Below, in pieces: positions 1 through 6,127 of a DNA stretch of 7,650 nt (position 1 is its first letter; each line of letters begins with the position of its first letter). The translations under genes and the position numbers were made by a program. This DNA comes from Crenothrix polyspora (lineage in GTDB: Bacteria; Pseudomonadota; Gammaproteobacteria; Methylococcales; Methylomonadaceae): NCBI GenBank assembly GCA_945903675.1, contig CAMDOP010000152.1, forward strand, positions 1-7,650, given 5' to 3'. The notes under the pieces are model-generated. The model made no database searches, was not told where the DNA came from, and saw nothing but the letters and a program-made list of their open reading frames with translations.

Positions 1-86
1 AGATGATGGCCAAAATCACCGCTTTTATGGGGCCAAGCGATTAATACGGCAGATTGTTTTTCCCATTCGGCTGGAAATCGAGTCAT
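1..86 (-). CDS. Agmatine deiminase / peptidyl-arginine deiminase family protein, N-terminus only (partial)
   Basis: Only the first 28 codons are present; the gene runs off the left edge. The minus strand reads MTRFPAEWEKQSAVLIAWPH followed by KSGDFGHH. This matches the N-terminal signature of the PAD/agmatine deiminase family (x-x-PAEWxxQSAVxxxWPH). Members with this start usually hydrolyse agmatine to N-carbamoylputrescine and ammonia, a cytoplasmic step from arginine to putrescine. The start is supported by an AAAGGA ribosome binding site about 7 bases upstream. The gene has the same orientation as recN but is separated from it by 175 bases, so it probably has its own promoter. The catalytic Cys and His residues lie outside the window, so substrate cannot be confirmed, and another PAD-fold guanidine hydrolase is possible. 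Confidence 0.75.
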   Translation of the reverse strand, partial: MTRFPAEWEKQSAVLIAWPHKSGDFGHH

Positions 87-261
87 TGTATATTCCTTTG
101 ATTAATGATTTACAAATAATCCATAAAGCTCAAAACTACCAACGGGTAATGAATACAGGCTTAACTGACCATAACGATAAGTACAACATCAATGGCTAAA
201 GCTTATATAACCCGCAAAAAATAAATAGCCGTGATCTTCAGGATGCATCACAACATGGGTA

Positions 262-1941
262 TTAAGACTGTTTTACTCCTAGACTTAACATTTCTTGGGC
301 ATGGGCCAGAGTGTTGGCGGTCATGGTAACACCACCGAGCATTCTAGCGATTTCTTCAACACGCTCTTCATCTTGTAATAACCTAACCTGAGAAGAGGTG
401 ATATCGGATTTATTATTTTTTTCCACATACAAATGATGGTGTGCCTGTGCTGCCACTTGGGGTAAATGAGTGACACACATGACTTGTCTATATTGACTTA
501 AGCTGCGCAATTTCTGACCGACAATTTCAGCGACCCCGCCACCTATACCAGAATCTACTTCATCAAATATCAGGGTAGGGGTGGTTTTATCATTAGCCGT
601 AGTGACTTGTATGGCTAAACTGATACGTGATAGTTCTCCGCCTGAGGCCACTTTAGCTAACGGTTTAGCAGGCAAACCAGGGTTTGCACTGACTAAGAAT
701 TCGATTTTATCCTTGCCATTGAGTTTGGGTGTAAGTGCCTCAAGGCTATTGATAGCGATCAAGAATTCGCCTTGTGGCATACCCAGTTCTTTTATCATCA
801 CCGAAATCTGGCTTTGTAATTTCTGTGCGGCTACTAGGCGTTGTTCTGATAATTGCGTACTAAGTTGCTGGTATTGCTGCTCTAATGCGACTGTTTCTGT
901 GCTTAAGCTGGCAATGCGCTCGCCGCTATGGCTGATGTTATCTAATTCAGTCGTTAATTTATTGACGACATCGGCTAGTTGATCCGGCGTAACATGATGC
1001 TTACGACTTAGATTTTGAATCACGCCAATTTGGTTCTCAAGATACTCCAGTTGCTGAGGATCCGCTTCTTGAGATTCTAAAAAGCGCCGTAATTGTAAGG
1101 CGGCTTCTTCGGTTAAAATTTGAGCTTCTGACAATAGTGCACAGATGTCATTTAATTCAGGGGCATAACGAGCAATCTGACTGAGTTCAGCCTCACTATG
1201 ACTGAGCATTTGATTAACGGATTGCTGTTCACTTTCATAAAGTAAGTCAACTTGAGCGCGCCCAGTTGTTAATATTTGGCCAAAATTAGCGAGTTTACTG
1301 TGCTCTTCTGATAAGGCCGCATAATTAAAAGACGCTAAATTTAAAGCCTGTAATTCTTCTAATTGATAACGTAAAAATTCTTCACGTTCGCTTTGATCAA
1401 TACCTGCTTTAATTAGATCTGACAATTCCTTATGTGCTGATAACCACTGTTTGTAACATTGATTGACTTGATCTAATAACGGTTGGTTTTTGGCGTAGGC
1501 ATCTAATAAGCGCCGTTGTTCATCAGGATTAAGTAAGGTTAAATGAGCATGTTGACCATGAATTTCAACCAACTTTTCACTCAACTCCTGCAAGTACTGT
1601 AAGGTTACAGGACGATTGTTGATGTAGGCTTTAGAGCGACCATCTTGATTAACGATACGCCTGATTAAACAATGCTGGTCATTATCCAACTCATTATCTT
1701 TCAGCCATTGTTGGGCGTTGGGCGCATCAATTAAATCAAATTCCAGATTAACTTCGGCGCGTTTACAATCAGGTCTTACATAGCCAGAATCAGCACGATC
1801 ACCTAGCGCTAAACCCAGTGCGGTTAATAAAATAGATTTTCCTGCGCCGGTTTCGCCGGTTAACACCGACATGCCTGTTTCTAGATCGAGATCCAGGCTT
1901 TTAACAACGGCTAAATCAATAATAGTTAGATTTAATAGCAT
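262..1941 (-). CDS. recN: DNA repair protein RecN (SMC-like ATPase)
   Basis: RecN is a cytoplasmic SMC-like ATPase that binds DNA and is recruited to double-strand breaks, where it helps RecA-dependent recombinational repair. The 559 residues are close to the usual length (E. coli about 553). Visible motifs are Walker A GETGAGKS at 29-36, a QHAHLTLL segment near 130-137, the ABC signature VASGGELSR at 431-439, Walker B TLIFDEVD at 456-463 with the Asp460-Glu461 pair, and the H-loop THLPQVAAQAH around 491-501. Between them lie heptad-like, Glu/Gln/Leu-rich coiled-coil stretches (about 155-380). The start is 5 bases after the nadK stop with no good ribosome binding site, so translation is probably coupled to nadK. 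recN is SOS-induced in many proteobacteria; no separate operator was found here, so any SOS control would have to act on the nadK promoter or a site inside nadK. Confidence 0.98.
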   Translation of the reverse strand: MLLNLTIIDLAVVKSLDLDLETGMSVLTGETGAGKSILLTALGLALGDRADSGYVRPDCKRAEVNLEFDLIDAPNAQQWLKDNELDNDQHCLIRRIVNQDGRSKAYINNRPVTLQYLQELSEKLVEIHGQHAHLTLLNPDEQRRLLDAYAKNQPLLDQVNQCYKQWLSAHKELSDLIKAGIDQSEREEFLRYQLEELQALNLASFNYAALSEEHSKLANFGQILTTGRAQVDLLYESEQQSVNQMLSHSEAELSQIARYAPELNDICALLSEAQILTEEAALQLRRFLESQEADPQQLEYLENQIGVIQNLSRKHHVTPDQLADVVNKLTTELDNISHSGERIASLSTETVALEQQYQQLSTQLSEQRLVAAQKLQSQISVMIKELGMPQGEFLIAINSLEALTPKLNGKDKIEFLVSANPGLPAKPLAKVASGGELSRISLAIQVTTANDKTTPTLIFDEVDSGIGGGVAEIVGQKLRSLSQYRQVMCVTHLPQVAAQAHHHLYVEKNNKSDITSSQVRLLQDEERVEEIARMLGGVTMTANTLAHAQEMLSLGVKQS

Positions 1942-1946
1942 AAGAA

Positions 1947-2831
1947 TTAACTGTGGTAACCACTGCTCCAGTTTAATTTATTCCTGAGGATTTGAAAAAA
2001 GTCTTGGCCTTCAGGGTGCAAAATTCTAATCGGTATAGGATCTTTCTTAATCAGGATCTTATCACTGATTAAGACATCGGGTATTTCAATATGATCACAG
2101 GTCACTAAGGCATTGATTTGCTTGGCTTGGCAAAAGCTAATTTCAATCTCAGCAGAATCATGTATCACTATGGGACGATTCGATAAGGTATGTGGGTTTA
2201 ATGGCACTAATACCAAAGCGTTTAATGAAGGATACAGTATAGGGCCGCCTGCTGATAGCGAATAGGCGGTAGAGCCGGTAGGCGTTGAAATAATCAAGCC
2301 ATCGGAGCGTTGTGAGTTTAAAAACACATTGTCTATTTTAGTGACAATTTCAATCATGCTAGGCGTTACCCAGCGATGAATCGCGACCTCATTAACCGCA
2401 GTCTCTTCGTGGATGACTTGCTGGTCACGGATAATTTTGGCGCGTAACAAAGAGCGCTTTTCCTCCGTGTAATGGCCTTGCAGCATTTGGTGTAATTTAC
2501 CCGGCAATTCGCTAGGAGAGATATCGACTAAAAAACCTAGATGACCTAAATTAATACCAATTAAAGGAATGTCATAAGCAACGATGGCTCTAGCGGCTCC
2601 TAGAAAAGTACCATCTCCACCTACAGCAATGACTAAATCACAGTATTGTCCTAGAGTTTCTAAGGGACAGGCTGAGACAGCAGGACTATTGATAAAACTA
2701 ACACTATCTTCAGCTACATAAACTTTATAGCCATGCGCGACTAAATAGGTATGGAGGCCTGTTAAGGTTCCAGCAATACTAGCATCGCTGAGCTTGCCGA
2801 TGATACCTATGGTTTTAAAGGGTGTCTGCAT
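1947..2831 (-). CDS. nadK: NAD kinase
   Basis: NadK phosphorylates NAD to NADP in the cytoplasm and sets the NADPH pool used for biosynthesis and redox defence. The 294 residues match the bacterial family (E. coli 292). The GGDGT motif is at 71-75 with the expected catalytic Asp73, followed by GINLGHLGFL at 92-101, the substrate-site NE pair in AVNEVAIH (Asn147-Glu148), and the conserved block from RSDGLIIS through TPTGSTAYSLSAGGP at about 175-197. PHTLSNRPIV near 213-222 corresponds to the usual PHSLSxRPIV. The start sits in a region without a strong ribosome binding site, but a perfect TATAAT lies about 28 bases upstream. It is the first gene of a nadK-recN unit, an arrangement seen in several gammaproteobacteria, and both genes read away from umuC. 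Confidence 0.98.
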   Translation of the reverse strand: MQTPFKTIGIIGKLSDASIAGTLTGLHTYLVAHGYKVYVAEDSVSFINSPAVSACPLETLGQYCDLVIAVGGDGTFLGAARAIVAYDIPLIGINLGHLGFLVDISPSELPGKLHQMLQGHYTEEKRSLLRAKIIRDQQVIHEETAVNEVAIHRWVTPSMIEIVTKIDNVFLNSQRSDGLIISTPTGSTAYSLSAGGPILYPSLNALVLVPLNPHTLSNRPIVIHDSAEIEISFCQAKQINALVTCDHIEIPDVLISDKILIKKDPIPIRILHPEGQDFFQILRNKLNWSSGYHS

Positions 2832-2858
2832 TGAATATAGTCATCGGTAAAGCGTTTG

Positions 2859-2864
2859 ATTATA
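2859..2864 (-). promoter_or_regulatory. Candidate -10 element for nadK-recN
   Basis: The minus strand carries a perfect TATAAT here, about 28 bases before the nadK ATG, preceded by a T-run. The hexamer 17 bases further upstream (CTAGGC) is a poor -35. The -10 is bracketed by TTTG and CAAA, a short inverted repeat across the hexamer. Calling it the nadK promoter is inference from position. Confidence 0.4.
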
Positions 2865-2866
2865 CA

Positions 2867-2894
2867 AAAAAACCATCATTAGCCTAGGTTTTTT
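2867..2894. terminator. AT-rich inverted repeat between umuC and nadK, possible bidirectional weak terminator
   Basis: AAAAAACC (2867-2874) and GGTTTTTT (2887-2894) form an 8-bp perfect inverted repeat around a 12-base loop that includes the palindrome CCTAGG. Read on the minus strand, it follows the umuC stop by about 90 bases and ends in a T-run, as an intrinsic terminator would. Only two G-C pairs are in the stem, so termination may be weak. It overlaps the area just upstream of the nadK -10. Confidence 0.35.
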
Positions 2895-2983
2895 ATAAAT
2901 AGCTAGCAGTAACGGATATCACTGGAGTAGAGCGGTATCAAGTAAAGCTGTATGTGTGACCGTATAAAGCATAACAAAATCAT

Positions 2984-4261
2984 TCATTTTACATGCGCCA
3001 ATTCTCGCCAGTCCGTGGTGTAGCGTGGTGAAATCCTTTCTGCTCTGGGCTTCCAGCTCTGCTCAAAACCAGTAGCCGCTATTGAAATAGCTTTAGGGAA
3101 ACGTCGATTGATTTGATCAATAGTCGTCATTAAAGGACGATTCTCGGTAGGCAAATTGTTATCAGAAAAATCAAATAGCTCAAACTGACCAGATGTTGAT
3201 GCTGAACTAATCTTACTAAGCTGTACGCCGCATTTTTGATAGCCGTAACCGGTTTTGAATATCTCTTTTAATAAACGGTCGGCTGCGGTAATCAGGGTGC
3301 GAGTATCTTGGGTCGCAGCAAGGAGTTTAATCGTCGCAGAACGTTGATATTGTGGCTCTTGGCTATTAAACGGACTCGTTCTTATAAAAATACTTATGCA
3401 GCCAGTAACCGAATGCTGTCTTCTAAGCTTTTCAGCAGCGCGACTGCAAAATTCGGCTAAGGCTTCGAATAGCTGCTTGTATTCAGTCAGTCGACGACTA
3501 AAGCTACGGGAACAGACGATCTGTTGTTTGTTCGCGCTAATCTCTTCTAGTGGAAAACAAGAAATACCATTTAATTCCATTACGGTTTTGGCGACTACAA
3601 TATTAAATTGGCTTTGTATGCGCTGACTCGATTGTGTCGCCAAGTCCCAAACGCTATGAATACCTAATTGCTTCAATTTTAAAGTGGTGCGTGTACCTAT
3701 ACCCCATACTTCACCGACTGGCACTATGCGCATGAGTTTTTCTCGGCGTACGGGATCCGATAAATCTAACACGCCTCCGGTTTTGCACCATTTTTTAGCA
3801 GCAAAATTAGCTAACTTAGCTAAGGTTTTAGTTGGACCCATACCTACACAAACCGGAATCCCCGTTGCGCGAACCACTGATTTTTTAATTAGATGGCCAT
3901 AGGTGATTGGGTCTTGGTAACAAACGCCAGTTAAATCCAGAAAAGCTTCATCTATAGAATAGACTTCCATGGTCGGCGCAAAAGCTTCTAGCGTCGACAT
4001 CACCCGAGACGACATATCCGCGTACAGTGTGTAATTCGATGAAAATAGTTTTATTTGATGTTGCTTGACCAATTGCTGAATTTGAAAAAGAGGAACCCCC
4101 ATTTTGATGCCTAAGTCTTTCACTTCCTTACTACGGGCAACTACGCAACCATCATTATTACTGAGCACCAGCATTGGCTTGCCGATTAAATCAGGACGGA
4201 AAACCCGCTCACAAGATACATAAAAATTATTGCAATCCACTAAAGCTAATAATGTTTGCAT
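2984..4261 (-). CDS. umuC: DNA polymerase V catalytic subunit UmuC (Y-family)
   Basis: UmuC is the catalytic subunit of translesion DNA polymerase V (UmuD'2C), which copies damaged templates with RecA during the SOS response. The start is placed at MQTLLALVDC because this is the family N-terminus and its ATG overlaps the umuD stop by one base (TAATG); a longer in-frame upstream reading would lie inside umuD. The result is 425 residues (E. coli 422). Metal ligands are Asp9 and the YSIDEAF pair Asp104-Glu105. The steric-gate tyrosine is Tyr14 in NNFY. Palm and helix-hairpin-helix signatures (KTLAKLANFAAKKW at about 145-158, WGIGTRT at 186-192) are intact. QFELF at 359-363 corresponds to the UmuC beta-clamp-binding motif. 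The C-terminus SPRYTTDWRELAHVK matches family ends. Nothing suggests inactivation. Confidence 0.97.
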   Translation of the reverse strand: MQTLLALVDCNNFYVSCERVFRPDLIGKPMLVLSNNDGCVVARSKEVKDLGIKMGVPLFQIQQLVKQHQIKLFSSNYTLYADMSSRVMSTLEAFAPTMEVYSIDEAFLDLTGVCYQDPITYGHLIKKSVVRATGIPVCVGMGPTKTLAKLANFAAKKWCKTGGVLDLSDPVRREKLMRIVPVGEVWGIGTRTTLKLKQLGIHSVWDLATQSSQRIQSQFNIVVAKTVMELNGISCFPLEEISANKQQIVCSRSFSRRLTEYKQLFEALAEFCSRAAEKLRRQHSVTGCISIFIRTSPFNSQEPQYQRSATIKLLAATQDTRTLITAADRLLKEIFKTGYGYQKCGVQLSKISSASTSGQFELFDFSDNNLPTENRPLMTTIDQINRRFPKAISIAATGFEQSWKPRAERISPRYTTDWRELAHVK

Positions 4262-4689
4262 TACAAAGCATGAATTACGTTGGTGACTACACCCCAAATC
4301 ACCATGTCTAGTTCTTCGTAAATGACAATATCAGGGTAGTCTGGGTTTTCTGCTTTTAGTTGCCATTGCTCATTATCGCGCGCTAGACGCTTTACAGTGA
4401 GCTCGCCATTTAAGGCGCAAATTACTATCTTGCCCGGTACTGGATCAATGGAGCGATCAACGACTAATATATCATTAGGATGAATACCTGCACCCAACAT
4501 GGACTCACCTTGAGCACGTACAAAAAAAGTCGCAGCAGGCTTTTGCACCAAAAGCTCGTTTAAGTCTAAGTTTTTTTCAATATAATCATCCGCCGGCGAA
4601 GGAAAGCCTGCGGCGACTTTGCCGCTAAATAAAGGTATAGCCATTACGCAAGGTCGTGGTGCTGGTACTAACACAGTAAAAGTAGTCAT
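4261..4689 (-). CDS. umuD: Pol V accessory subunit UmuD, self-cleaving S24 peptidase-fold protein
   Basis: UmuD is cleaved to UmuD' on RecA filaments, and UmuD'2 joins UmuC as DNA polymerase V. It has 142 residues (E. coli 139). The cleavage motif is VAAGFPSPA, with the scissile bond between Ala27 and Gly28 (E. coli uses Cys24-Gly25). The catalytic dyad is Ser63 in GESM and Lys100 in LTVKRL, each exactly three residues later than E. coli Ser60 and Lys97, so spacing is fully preserved. The protein should be cleavable. The first 24 residues are family-typical as a removable arm. There is no clear Shine-Dalgarno sequence before the ATG. It is the first gene of umuDC and diverges from lexA across a 136-base control region. 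Confidence 0.97.
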   Translation of the reverse strand: MTTFTVLVPAPRPCVMAIPLFSGKVAAGFPSPADDYIEKNLDLNELLVQKPAATFFVRAQGESMLGAGIHPNDILVVDRSIDPVPGKIVICALNGELTVKRLARDNEQWQLKAENPDYPDIVIYEELDMVIWGVVTNVIHAL

Positions 4690-4737
4690 GGTTAAAGGTT
4701 TTTAAATGGCAAGGTTTAAGAGCAATGAATAACTTAT

Positions 4738-4759
4738 GTTTTCTTTTTGTTCTCTTTTT
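4738..4759. promoter_or_regulatory. Two 11-bp direct repeats, candidate LexA operator
   Basis: GTTTTCTTTTT (4738-4748) and GTTCTCTTTTT (4749-4759) are adjacent and differ at one position. A third partial half-site, GCTT, follows at 4760-4763, giving GTTT-N7-GTTC-N7-GCTT. The 11-bp period places the sites on one helical face. They overlap the predicted umuDC transcription start and abut the lexA -35. The form resembles the direct-repeat GTTC-N7-GTTC LexA box known from alphaproteobacteria, but it is imperfect and T-rich. Assignment as an operator is inference. Confidence 0.35.
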
Positions 4760-4761
4760 GC

Positions 4762-4789
4762 TTGCATTCTAGTTTATTTTTGCTAAGAT
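4762..4789 (+). promoter_or_regulatory. lexA promoter
   Basis: The -35 is TTGCAT (4762-4767), the spacer is 16 bases, and the -10 is TAAGAT (4784-4789), preceded by TGC, so it is also an extended -10 (TGnTAAGAT). Transcription would begin near 4796, about 30 bases before the lexA ATG. It overlaps the oppositely directed umuDC promoter. Confidence 0.65.
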
Positions 4790-4794
4790 GACAA
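4766..4794 (-). promoter_or_regulatory. umuDC promoter
   Basis: On the minus strand the -35 is TTGTCA (4794-4789), the spacer is 17 bases and the -10 is TAGAAT (4771-4766), close to sigma-70 consensus with optimal spacing. Transcription would start near 4759, leaving a leader of about 70 bases before umuD. The -10 shares two bases with the lexA -35, and the -35 shares one base with the lexA -10, so only one polymerase should occupy the region at a time. Confidence 0.65.
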
Positions 4795-4797
4795 AAA
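4777..4797. promoter_or_regulatory. Inverted repeat TTTTTG-N9-CAAAAA in the lexA/umuDC promoters
   Basis: TTTTTG (4777-4782) and CAAAAA (4792-4797) are a perfect 6-bp inverted repeat with 9 bases between, covering the lexA -10 and the umuDC -35. TTTTTG also occurs at 4744 and 4755, that is 33 and 22 bases upstream, again on an 11-bp grid. This is an alternative operator candidate to the direct repeats at 4738-4759. AT-richness makes chance occurrence plausible. Confidence 0.3.
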
Positions 4798-4825
4798 ACT
4801 TAAAGCAGATTGAAGGCTGTAACTC

Positions 4826-5452
4826 ATGAGCACATTAACTCGACGACAACGAGAGATATTTAATTTTCTTCGCGATAACGGTGAACATTTTCCTCGTCCA
4901 CCGAGCTTGGATGAACTCTGTTCTGCATTGGGTATGGCTTCGCGTGGCTCTATGTATAAACACATCATGGCTCTGATTAAAGCAGGCTTGGTAGAACCTT
5001 TTACCGGCAATAAACAAGGCGGTGTTCGTCTGAGTATTCAGGCTCAGAGCGATGATGAGATTGAAGAGCAAGGCCTACCTTTTATTGGCTCAATTGCCGC
5101 AGGTATGCCTATAGCGGCATTAACAACCATCAATTACATGATGGTACCTGAGGCCTTAAAAACCAATAAGCCCTGTTACGTATTGCAAGTTAAAGGTGAA
5201 TCTATGATTGAAGCTGGTATTTTTGATGGCGACTGGGTTGTTATCGAACAGCGAGATTATGCTAGTAACGGAGAAATAGTGGTCGCCTTAATTGACGATT
5301 CCGAAGCAACCTTAAAATATATTGAGCAACGCGCAGGGCAGGTCTTGTTGTTACCTGCCAATGCAAACATGAGCGCACTGTCCTATTACCCCGAGCAAGT
5401 TGCAATTCAGGGTGTACTCGTTGGCCAAATGCGCAGTTATCGATCACATTAA
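4826..5452 (+). CDS. lexA: SOS response repressor LexA
   Basis: LexA represses SOS genes as a dimer and inactivates itself by cleavage on RecA filaments. The 208 residues (E. coli 202) comprise an N-terminal winged helix (about 1-70), a linker and an S24 protease domain. The cleavage site is the Ala92-Gly93 bond in SIAAGMP. The catalytic dyad is Ser126 in VKGESM and Lys164 in ATLKYI, spaced as in E. coli (84-85, 119, 156), so self-cleavage should be intact. The start is supported by GAAGG 9 bases upstream. The recognition helix reads SRGSMYKHIMAL (39-50) where E. coli has SPNAAEEHLKAL; E. coli contact residues Asn41, Ala42, Glu44 and Glu45 are Gly, Ser, Tyr and Lys here. A changed operator is therefore expected. 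lexA diverges from umuDC and is probably autoregulated through the shared gap. Confidence 0.97.
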   Translation: MSTLTRRQREIFNFLRDNGEHFPRPPSLDELCSALGMASRGSMYKHIMALIKAGLVEPFTGNKQGGVRLSIQAQSDDEIEEQGLPFIGSIAAGMPIAALTTINYMMVPEALKTNKPCYVLQVKGESMIEAGIFDGDWVVIEQRDYASNGEIVVALIDDSEATLKYIEQRAGQVLLLPANANMSALSYYPEQVAIQGVLVGQMRSYRSH

Positions 5453-5483
5453 ACATTTATCATTAAAACCAAGGAGCATACTC

Positions 5484-5606
5484 ATGGCACAAAGAATTCA
5501 CATGCACGATCAAGTTAACAATAAAGTAGACGACATTATGAGCCATTACAAAAATCATCCCATCAATGATTTCGTACAGCTAATAAAGCATTTTATAAAG
5601 CGTTAA
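5484..5606 (+). CDS. 40-aa His-rich, basic small protein of unknown function, probably in the lexA transcript
   Basis: I do not recognise this protein. The start is chosen because AAGGAG (5471-5476), the best Shine-Dalgarno in the window, sits 7 bases before this ATG. A longer upstream reading in the same frame would overlap the lexA end and has no such site. It begins MAQRIHMHDQVNNK and ends DFVQLIKHFIKR. Five of 40 residues are His (6, 8, 21, 25, 36), and the last 14 residues form a plausible amphipathic basic helix. There is no signal peptide or membrane segment. It lies 31 bases after lexA with no terminator between, so co-transcription and SOS induction are likely. Small genes next to lexA in other bacteria include division inhibitors such as sulA, but no similarity is visible here. 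Confidence 0.65.
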   Translation: MAQRIHMHDQVNNKVDDIMSHYKNHPINDFVQLIKHFIKR

Positions 5607-5655
5607 TCCGTTATTTATCATTGCTGGTTTCAACCCAATAATGACTTGAACTTTT

Positions 5656-5750
5656 CTCAGCAAGCAAACTAATAACGTCCTGTACTATGACCATAAAGAA
5701 CTAGAAGTCTTCATAAAACGAAGACTTCTAAAGTTCATGGTATTGCTGAG
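5656..5750. repeat. Long interrupted hairpin downstream of the lexA unit
   Basis: The core is a perfect 11-bp inverted repeat, TAGAAGTCTTC (5702-5712) and GAAGACTTCTA (5720-5730), around the loop ATAAAAC. After small bulges it continues with GAAC/GTTC (5698-5701 with 5733-5736) and ACCAT/ATGGT (5690-5694 with 5737-5741). An outer 8-bp pair, CTCAGCAA/TTGCTGAG (5656-5663 with 5743-5750), closes it after a 26-base one-sided gap. There is no T-run on either side, so it is not a standard intrinsic terminator. It may be a 3' end structure for the lexA transcript or the remnant of a miniature inverted-repeat element. The rest of 5607-5873 shows no convincing gene. Confidence 0.7.
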
Positions 5751-5873
5751 GCAATTGTTAAAATAGCTGGTTGGTATCTCAAACTGGAAATTTTAGCGAT
5801 AAGCTTTATCTGCTGATAACGCTTTGTAGTGAAAAACCTGAATATCAAGTAACAGTAATTTTTAGTATTGTAG

Positions 5874-5879
5874 TATAAT
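5874..5879 (+). promoter_or_regulatory. -10 element of the tRNA-Pro promoter
   Basis: A perfect TATAAT lies 61 bases before the tRNA, which suits a processed 5' leader starting near 5886. The -35 region (AACAGT at 17-base spacing) is poor. Confidence 0.5.
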
Positions 5880-5939
5880 TCTCGGCTGAGACGCTCTGGG
5901 TGGTATTTACAAACCCTTTCGCTTTATCTCTATCAATGT

Positions 5940-6016
<77 letters not shown>

Positions 6017-6021
6017 ATTGA

Positions 6022-6122
6022 TTCAATGACTTAGGAAATAAGTCATTTAGAGAAAAGTTACTTATAGCTGCTCCGGTATACCTCTCGGTATACCAATCTA
6101 GATCAATGCAAGAGTCATTGAA
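6022..6122. repeat. Inverted repeats just after tRNA-Pro, possible attachment-site arms
   Basis: TTCAATGACT (6022-6031) recurs inverted as AGTCATTGAA (6113-6122). The first copy is also half of a 9-bp perfect hairpin, AATGACTTA/TAAGTCATT (6025-6033 with 6039-6047), loop GGAAA, starting 8 bases after the tRNA CCA. The hairpin may serve as tRNA 3' processing or termination signal, though no T-run follows. Between the arms lie two copies of the palindrome GGTATACC (6075-6082 and 6087-6094) spaced 12 bp. Repeats of this kind directly after a tRNA are typical of integrase attachment regions; that reading is inference, since no integrase or second copy of the tRNA 3' end is visible. Confidence 0.5.
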
Positions 6123-6127
6123 GGGCT

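Noticed and set aside
102..248. Minus-strand frame between recN and the agmatine deiminase gene that reads as two peptide-like pieces split by one TGA
   Set aside because: Each piece is only 19-28 codons, there is no ribosome binding site or recognisable family, and open stretches of this size occur by chance. A broken gene cannot be excluded, but there is no positive support.
581..982. Plus-strand open frame of 133 codons inside recN
   Set aside because: It lies wholly antisense within the conserved ATPase and coiled-coil region of recN and shows no domain or ribosome binding site; it is a shadow of the recN codons.
4690..4825. Canonical E. coli SOS box CTGT-N8-ACAG, and Xanthomonas-type TTAGTA-containing box
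   Set aside because: I read the whole lexA/umuD gap on both strands and neither pattern is present.
6025..6047. Intrinsic terminator for tRNA-Pro
   Set aside because: The 9-bp hairpin is perfect, but its stem is AT-rich and no T-run follows, so I list it with the repeats rather than as a terminator.
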